Of a stretch of 64,000 nucleotides of DNA, positions 58,271-64,000 are shown in pieces. The notes under the pieces were generated by a model that made no database searches, had not been told where the DNA came from, and was given only the letters and a program-made list of their open reading frames with translations. Where the stretch lies: assembly GCA_022036555.1 (NCBI GenBank), contig CM039128.1:21778171-21842170 (forward strand), given 5' to 3'. The translations under genes and the position numbers were made by a program. The first letter of the stretch is position 1, and the number at the start of each line of letters is the position of its first letter. Source of the DNA: Microstegium vimineum. Lineage: Eukaryota; Streptophyta; Magnoliopsida; Poales; Poaceae.

Positions 58271-59062
58271 TCAGGAAGACCAAATGGGTAGATAATCTTC
58301 ACCTATTCTATGATCAAGCTTCTGATTTCCTGTTGTGTTCTCCAATATTCTCATGATTGGCCTTCCGATAAAAGTGAGATGAAAGGAAAGTCCAGGAAGG
58401 TCAAAGATGTGGAAATCTAGGAAGATCTTGAGATCATCAACCACCACAAGAACATCATGAAGGACTCCTAAACAATCAAGGATTTGACCATTAGGGAGTC
58501 TAAGGTGTTTTTGTGATTGGGATAGATGATTCTTTGATGATGTTGAAACATGGAAATGAGGAATGATGTTGATCCCGAGGCTAGGATTGTAGCAAATTTC
58601 ACTATCAATGCCCAACACTTGACAGGATATTCTCCTCACATGTGTGGGTATTTTAGTTACTTCCTTTGAGGATTTGGCCTCATCCAACCATTCTTGACTT
58701 ATAACGGTAGACAAAGGCTCTAACCGTTGATTATGCTCCTCTTGGTCAGATTTATGGCCCTCATGGCTTCCATGCCTCGAGTGTCTTAATGAATTCCCGA
58801 AGTCATTAAGTGGGTCATCATAAGACTTGAATGAAGGAACACATGGGGAATCATTAGGATCAAGGATGGGTTCATAAGATAAGTCAGATGTGGGCATAGA
58901 GAAGGAGAGGGTAGTTTTGGATTCTAAACACTTTAGTTCTTCTTCTATAAGCTCACTCGACATTTCTTCATCAAATATCCCAAGCTTTTCCTGATGTGCC
59001 ATGTGGGAAGTCGAGGCACAAGATGATGTTGCTGCGGGAGGTTTCCGAAGAGATTCCTTCAC
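58271..59062 (-). CDS. Element B gag C-terminal / protease-like region
   Basis: A 263-codon open frame overlaps the end of the gag frame in another phase. Its N-terminal half is acidic and Ser-rich (EEMSSELIEEELKC). The C-terminal half aligns with the protease-like part of element A: ISCQVLGIDSEI, LRLPNGQILDCLGVLHDVLV, FHIFDLPG, TFIGRPIMRIL. The catalytic D-[ST]-G motif is not apparent. In intact Athila elements this part lies between gag and RT; here the frame stops and no RT follows. It may be expressed only by frameshifting from gag or may simply be decayed. Confidence 0.6.
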   Translation of the reverse strand: MKESLRKPPAATSSCASTSHMAHQEKLGIFDEEMSSELIEEELKCLESKTTLSFSMPTSDLSYEPILDPNDSPCVPSFKSYDDPLNDFGNSLRHSRHGSHEGHKSDQEEHNQRLEPLSTVISQEWLDEAKSSKEVTKIPTHVRRISCQVLGIDSEICYNPSLGINIIPHFHVSTSSKNHLSQSQKHLRLPNGQILDCLGVLHDVLVVVDDLKIFLDFHIFDLPGLSFHLTFIGRPIMRILENTTGNQKLDHRIGEDYLPIWSS

Positions 59063-59964
59063 GAGAGGTCTAGAAGATGTTTCTTAGAAGGTCTCTTTTG
59101 GATACGATAATTGTGGGCATTCCGAAAACCAGCAAGATCATATGAAAGGTTAGCCTCGAACTCGAAGGAATGGTTTAGATGTTGAATTTCTTCTTCCTTC
59201 GAGATTTGTGGTATTTGTGGTTCAGGATCGATGGCAGAATCTTTGGATGGGAGTGGTGGCGATTCGGCTATCGAGACTTCTTTTCTAGGGAATGGTTTTT
59301 CTCCTTCTATGGGTCCTTCATTATAAACGTTAATGTAGGGGGTGTTTTCAAGAATCTTCATGAGAAGACTCTTCCCTTCACTAACGGGTAAACACAGGAA
59401 GGCTCCCTTAGAAGTCATGCCAAGAATTTGTGAAGAATTTTTACTAAGACCGCCATAAAAGTGTTGTAACAATGTTGGCTCGGTTATAGCAAGATAAGGG
59501 TCAGATGTTACTAGATCTAAGAGATGGGCCCATGCCATACCAAGAGGTTCTTTCTCCTTTTGTGAGAAAGTGATGACCTCTTTTCGAAGACGAACAACTC
59601 GAGGGGTGGGAAAGAAAGCTAGGCAGAATTTGGATTGTAACTTTTCCCACTCTCCGTTTTCATCATCTACATGGCAAAAATACCATTGTTTGGCTATTTC
59701 CATCAAAGAGAATGGAAATAACTTCCACTTAAGGGTACCTCGCCTCATCCCATGGATGAGGACACATGAACACAATTGTTCGAAGTCACGTAGATGAGTG
59801 TAGGGATTTTCGTCTTCGTCCCCAGAAAAAGGTTTGTTCTGAACCATCCTTATGAGGGTTGGGCGAAGCTCATAATGAATGTCTAAAATAGTCTGAGATG
59901 AACTAGGTGGCTCCAACCTAGCGCCCGTTGGAGCACCATACTTGAAGAGAGGTGTTTGATCCAT
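59059..59964 (-). CDS. gag: Element B gag, intact 301-codon frame
   Basis: The frame begins MDQTPLFKYGAPTGARLEPP directly downstream of the PBS and remains open for 301 codons. Conserved Athila gag parts are FSGDEDENPYTHLRDFEQLC, TLKWKLFPFSLMEIAKQWY, GEWEKLQSKFCLAFFP and ITEPTLLQHFYGGLSK. No zinc knuckle is seen. The homologous frame in element A has four stops, so B is better preserved at this locus although it lacks pol. The product would be a particle structural protein in the cytoplasm. The open state may reflect youth of the insertion or selection for supplying gag. Confidence 0.85.
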   Translation of the reverse strand: MDQTPLFKYGAPTGARLEPPSSSQTILDIHYELRPTLIRMVQNKPFSGDEDENPYTHLRDFEQLCSCVLIHGMRRGTLKWKLFPFSLMEIAKQWYFCHVDDENGEWEKLQSKFCLAFFPTPRVVRLRKEVITFSQKEKEPLGMAWAHLLDLVTSDPYLAITEPTLLQHFYGGLSKNSSQILGMTSKGAFLCLPVSEGKSLLMKILENTPYINVYNEGPIEGEKPFPRKEVSIAESPPLPSKDSAIDPEPQIPQISKEEEIQHLNHSFEFEANLSYDLAGFRNAHNYRIQKRPSKKHLLDLS

Positions 59965-60040
59965 AAGTGTGTATGTGGAAAGAAAGGTTTAAATGAAACA
60001 AGGATAATAGGACCAAAGGGTACTAGTTAAAAGCTACCGT

Positions 60041-60058
60041 TCCCCGGCAACGACGCTA
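60041..60058 (-). other. Element B primer-binding site
   Basis: The minus strand reads TAGCGTCGTTGCCGGGGA eight bases inside the LTR, two mismatches from the tRNA-Asp complement found in element A. One mismatch falls in the 5' TGG that pairs with the CCA tail. Confidence 0.8.
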
Positions 60059-60066
60059 GAAATGCT

Positions 60067-61572
60067 TGTTGGTATTTCTTATGAATATTGGATAAATCCG
60101 CAAGCGCACAGATTATACCGATGTAGCACTTCACCGGGAGTATTCCAGGTATCGTATTTTCCTCAGAGAACGATAGTGATCTAACTAGGATTAAAGATAT
60201 GTCCTATGATGAATCAAGGGAGACTATGATAACTGGGTTGAGAGGTTCTATGTCGCAAAGATATCTAACAAGTTAAAGCTGGTTATACTGGCTTTATCAG
60301 CCCTTCTCTTGCAGGAGGCGATGGGATAGATCAGAAAGAGGGCACAACTCTAACCGGACCGCGCCATCATGTTGTATTGAGGCCTTACCTTTTAAGAACT
60401 TATCTGACACACGTGGTGGAATACGAAGACTAGATAGAGTTGTCACCTTCTACTAGCATCCACAAACAATCCGCGCGATAAGCGGTTTACAAAGGCAAGA
60501 TCTAGTCTAGACACCACGTCTACACTATTCTTACTACTTTAACCCTACGTTAAGGCTAAAGCACTCTACTTAAAGTAAAGCGATGAACAAGCGTGAAAAG
60601 GTGTATAACAGCTAAACTAGATTTAGAATATTAATTGATATAAAGAACTCGGATGTATCACTTACAAGTGCTGAACTTACAAGAGGATCGCATCCGCTGA
60701 GGTAGAGCTCCGGAGAAGATTCCCGACAGATCTGGGGCTTTCTCCAGAAGAATTCCCTCACTCTCCTCGAACTAGCATAGCACTACTACTAAGGAGTAGT
60801 TTCTCCAATGAGGCATGAGTGAGAGTGAGGGCCTAGGGGTCTATTTATAGCTAGAGGTGGAGTAGGGGCTACTCTGGTGCCACGTCAGCGATCCGCGCCA
60901 CCTCCATCAGCCACCGTAGGATGAAACCGTCATTGTAACCATCTTAAATCAACGGAGGAGATCAAGTGGATGCATGGCGGAATGTAGGAAGTCGGTGGGG
61001 GAGTTGGAACCACCATATGGTGATTCGGCCGAACCCTTTGGCAGGTGGGCCCTACCACTTTTCTTCTAGAAGCTGACCCCACTAGTCAGGGGGCCAGTGG
61101 GTGGTCTCAGGCCCCACCTAGGCATTCGGCCGAATGCCTTTTGTGGCCAAATGGGCTCATCTTTCGCAGGTGGCTTCTAGACGTAATGCCCATCATGATG
61201 GTGTATGCCTTGTGCACATTTGCCATACTTGGAAATATGTCATGTTGGGCCTATGGATCCTTGTGCTGTGAATCTGGACCATTGAGAGGTGAATATACTT
61301 GGATCCAAGGGTAGAGAGTATTCTTGAGGGTGTTACATGGATCATGGGGGCTAAGGATGTCAAGTGGGTCCATAGGGTGGTCGGCTGACCCCCTAAGTGG
61401 GCCCACTGGCTCCCAAAAGACCCTATTTGTCATTACCTGCATCAAATAGTCATGGGACATGTGGAACTAGTTATTGGGTAAATTATGTTCATGCTATTCT
61501 TGTTTTCCTTTGAATATGAGGATGTTGACGGTGTTTTGATGGTGATAAAATAGCTTGTAATTACTGTCAACA
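60067..61572 (-). repeat. 5' LTR of Athila element B (1,506 bp)
   Basis: On the minus strand it starts TGTTGACAGTAATTAC and ends GAAATACCAACA. A TATAAATA box lies on the minus strand near 60842-60849. TTCGGCCGAA palindromes are at 61024-61033 and 61125-61134. Confidence 0.92.
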
Positions 61573-62830
61573 ACTGTGCTATTCAAAGCCGGGATTGCAT
61601 GCGGCCCTTGACTCGAACACATGGATTGCATAGCGCTCGCCACTTGAGCAGCTATCCGTGCTTCCATGCTCTGTTCTAGCTCCTCTCGCATCCTTTGGAA
61701 CTCCTCTTCTCTTTGCGTTCTAGCCCTGACCCGGCTCCTATAGGAAGCAGATTCACCTTCAAATGCTTTCTCCCAAGGAATTATCCCGACTCCTCAAGTG
61801 CGACCGGGGTGCTCCTTGGTTCCAAGTGCTTGCGTGAGCACGTCATTTTCTCTATCCGACCTGCGGGCCCCTCTATGCACTTCCTCAGGATTGTATCGTG
61901 CCCCCTTGCGAGTAGGTAGTTTACTGATCTGGGCTGCCAATCACTTGTGTGAGGCACAACGCCGCTCCGCTCTAGTGCTTCGACTTGGGCATCCCAAACC
62001 GGAATCTTCCTTACGTACCCACGCGATCCTAGGCGGTGAGGATTATTTGGCCTAAGCGAGTTTGCTGTGTTTCTTTCGCTTGATGCCTTAGCCTCTTCGG
62101 ATAGCTTGTAAGCCTTGAACTCCTCCCAGAAGTCCCTCTACTTGCTGAATTTACCTCCCGCAAAATTCGGTTCTTTTTCCTCCTTGACGAGCTTGTGCAA
62201 CTTTCCCTTGAAATTCTTGAAGGAGTGACCCATGATTTTCTTGGCCCTCTTCTTGACTGTTGCTTCATCATAATCATTAGGGAAAGTGAAATACCCTCTG
62301 AGCTTGTTCTAAACTAGTTCCTTCTCCACTTCTGGAACCCTCCACGGGTCTTGCTCATTGCCATTCCACTTCCTGTATTTGATCGGGATGAAGTCCATTA
62401 CAAGTGCGCCGATGGTACTCTTGTATGGGCCCAATGCTTTAAGTGGCTCCACCAGCTCCCCTAGTTGGTCAAACTGAGAGATGTGCCAGTGTCTAGTTGT
62501 CTGAGGGAGCTTTGTTGCACCACGCTTAGTCCTTCTAGAACTCTCACCAGTACTTGGACCTTTCGACGGAACCTGCTTCAAAATTTATAAATAAGTCCCC
62601 ATCAAACTTTTCTGGCTATATCTACCGTGTTTTTAGGTATGACCTAAGTTATTACTTTGTCTCCTTGGCCCTCTTATAGGTTTAGCATATGGCTAGGGCT
62701 CCAAGGTCTTTGATCCCCTTGTTGGTTGTCATCGGCTCCTTGGTCACGTTCAACACCGCCACCACTAGTTCCTTGGTCATCAGCTTCGGTCGCGTGGTGA
62801 TTCGGCGCTTAATTGTCATGTTTTTGGACA
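61573..62830 (-). pseudogene. CACTA (En/Spm, Ptta-type) ORF fragment
   Basis: Minus-strand frames (62581-62309, then shifted ones to about 61573) contain ATKLPQTTRHWHISQFDQLG, YRKWNGNEQDPWRVPEVE, GYFTFPNDYDEATVKKRAKK, KEEKEPNFAGGKFSK and VPHTSDWQPRSVNYLLARGHD, which I recognise as the plant Ptta/En/Spm transposon-associated protein. The last part is Gln/Glu-rich (MREELEQSMEARIAAQVASA) and is cut by the LTR of element B at 61572. Stops and frameshifts show decay. Its continuation is not found left of element B. Confidence 0.65.
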
Positions 62831-62864
62831 TGAATTTCGATTATTGGTATTAACTCATAGGTAG

Positions 62865-63300
62865 ATAACATATATACAAGCATAGGATGATGACATATAT
62901 ACAAGCATAAGTGTAGCATAAGAAAATCCATATATACAAGCATAAGATGATGCCATATATACAAGCATAGGATGAAATAAAGAGATGACATATATATGAT
63001 TGTATCTCATTCTCTATCTCTCTATCTCTATCTATCTCTCTATCACTATCACTATCTATATGGTAGCAACATATTTGAATCAAGCCTTTGACATATAAGG
63101 ATGAAGGGACAACTCTTTCTCTCTCTCTCTCTCTATCATGCTATGGTACAATATCGTTCTCTCCATAAAAAAATGAATCATGATATATATATACAAAACT
63201 TGAATCTTGAAATATATATACAAAACTCTATCTATATATCTCTCTATCTCTCTAATCACTGCCTATCTCTCTATCTCTATCTCTCGCAAATTTTGCTCAA
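62865..63300. repeat. Tandem ACATATATACAAGCATA units and CTATCT microsatellite
   Basis: 62865-62975 holds at least four copies of (A/C)CATATATACAAGCATA with variable spacers. 63000-63060, 63115-63140 and 63225-63290 are CTCTATCT/TCTC-type microsatellites. AAGTATTTTGCTCA-type repeats follow at 63297-63335. Confidence 0.85.
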
Positions 63301-63399
63301 AGTATTTTGCTCAAAGTATATTGCTCAAAGTGTATATAATATGGATCATGCTACCATCAATATGAATCTATCTCTAATCTATATCTCTAGTTATATGTA

Positions 63400-63540
63400 A
63401 TCCATCTAAGCAAGCAAGCAAGCAAAAGCAGGGCATTCCATCTCCTCCCTTTCTCTCCCTCCTTCAATTTATCTCCTCATCTATCTCTCCATGCCAAGCA
63501 AGCAAGCAAAAGCCGGGCAGATCCATGTACACATTTCATC
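63400..63540. repeat. AAGC microsatellite and duplicated block
   Basis: (AAGC)n occurs at about 63408-63425 and again at 63495-63512, each followed by AAAGC(A/C)GGGCA. The blocks are direct repeats about 87 bp apart. Confidence 0.75.
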
Positions 63541-63559
63541 GAACACCTTCGGTGCGTGG

Positions 63560-63920
63560 ACATGGAAATCACCAAGTGGAAGGTTAGGGCCGGATTTTGC
63601 GCTCCTGTACGTGCTCCTGCGCTCCTATGCTCCGGGCGGCGTGTGCTCCTGTTCCTGTGCTCTCATGCGGCATGGATTTGGCAGCCGACAATGTCGTGGC
63701 GCGGCCGGCGTCGAGCGGCGGCGTCGGGCAGTGGCGAGCCTCGTGATGGTGGCGGCCGCGATGCAGTGGCGAGCCTCGGGCTGCTGCGGCCGGCTGGAGC
63801 GGCGGCGAGCTCGCGTTGCGGCGGGATGGAGCGGCGGCGGGGAGAGCCTCCTGCGACGTCGAGCGGCGGCGTCGGGCAGTGGAGAGCCTCGGGCGGGAGT
63901 CCGAAACGGCTAAGTGTGGA
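63560..63920. other. G+C-rich repeat block, no gene assigned
   Basis: Degenerate repeats of GCGGCGTCGGGCAGTGG(C/A)GAGCCTCG occur at about 63718, 63762 and 63867. Open frames exist on both strands because the repeat lacks stops. No domain is recognisable. It resembles the G+C-rich fillers found inside non-autonomous DNA transposons. Confidence 0.5.
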
Positions 63921-64000
63921 AGGGCGCGAGTGTTGAAACCGCTTTTCGGCACGTGTCAAATGAACTAAGACTTGTGTCGATCAACATCCATTTTCCATCG

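Larger units (their letters stand above)
52524..61572 (-). mobile_element. Athila-family element B, lacking RT/RNase H/integrase
   Basis: On the minus strand it reads 5' LTR (60067-61572), PBS, gag, protease-like region, spacer, post-integrase ORF remnant, tandem repeats, PPT and 3' LTR (52524-53750). Between the protease-like region (ending 58271) and a sequence matching the end of Athila integrase (about 56640-56690, AAGGTAAATGGCCAACGTCTTAAAG type) there is no RT, RNase H or integrase. It is therefore a gag-bearing, non-autonomous derivative. The flanks do not match (GGCAT left, ACTGT right), so no TSD supports a simple insertion. Confidence 0.85.

Noticed and set aside
62865..63300. CRISPR-like array
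   Set aside because: Units are short, irregular and A/T-rich microsatellite-type DNA in a plant genome; there are no spacers of uniform length.
1..64000. tRNA or rRNA genes
   Set aside because: The only tRNA-like strings are primer-binding sites (21622, 29250, 41294, 60041 and the TRIM); no cloverleaf context was found.

Overview
This is plant nuclear DNA, almost certainly from a grass (Poaceae). The evidence is one intron-rich host gene with plant splice signals, Stowaway and Tourist type MITEs, CACTA (En/Spm) remnants, and nested LTR retrotransposons of the Athila, Tat and Sirevirus (Maximus/SIRE) lineages. No bacterial, organellar, tRNA, rRNA or CRISPR feature was seen.

Layout. 1-5299: the end of a CACTA-type element, split by a probable solo LTR (53-5176, 5-bp TSD ACCTA), which itself carries a small TRIM-like element (1067-2472), a retroelement coding remnant and a MITE. 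5300-8344: intergenic DNA with MITEs, a G+C-rich stretch and the 3' UTR of the host gene. 8345-17247 (minus): EMC1, subunit 1 of the ER membrane protein complex. I resolved 12 exons that join in frame to 989 codons plus stop with no disabling lesion. It is the only convincing host gene. 17616-20120: a ~1 kb TIR element with a G+C-rich minisatellite core, a Tourist MITE and LTR debris.

20121-61572 is a retrotransposon nest. Athila element A (plus) starts at 20121 with a tRNA-Asp-type PBS. A Sirevirus-family solo LTR (25157-27122, TSD ATACC) sits between its RNase H and integrase. A 23.3-kb Tat-lineage unit (28413-51728, TSD GTTCC) interrupts it downstream of integrase, and A resumes at 51734-52523. 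The Tat unit is itself split between gag and protease by a full-length Sirevirus (32438-43248, minus, TSD GGAAG). A second Athila-family element, B (52524-61572, minus), has gag and a protease-like region but no reverse transcriptase, RNase H or integrase. 61573-64000 holds a CACTA-type ORF fragment, simple repeats and a G+C-rich block.

Most interesting. The Tat element carries a spliced-looking antisense gene (five exons, 50511 to 47299): an N-terminal plant mobile domain (PMD), a Pro/Ala-rich linker and a C-terminal coiled coil. The same element is saturated with a short motif, GCCGAT/ATCGGC. I counted about 85-90 copies by hand on both strands across LTRs, gag, pol and the antisense gene, against about 6 expected and about 3 in the Sirevirus nested inside it. 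The pairing recalls transposon anti-silencing systems in which an element-encoded protein reads dispersed motifs; that link is inference.
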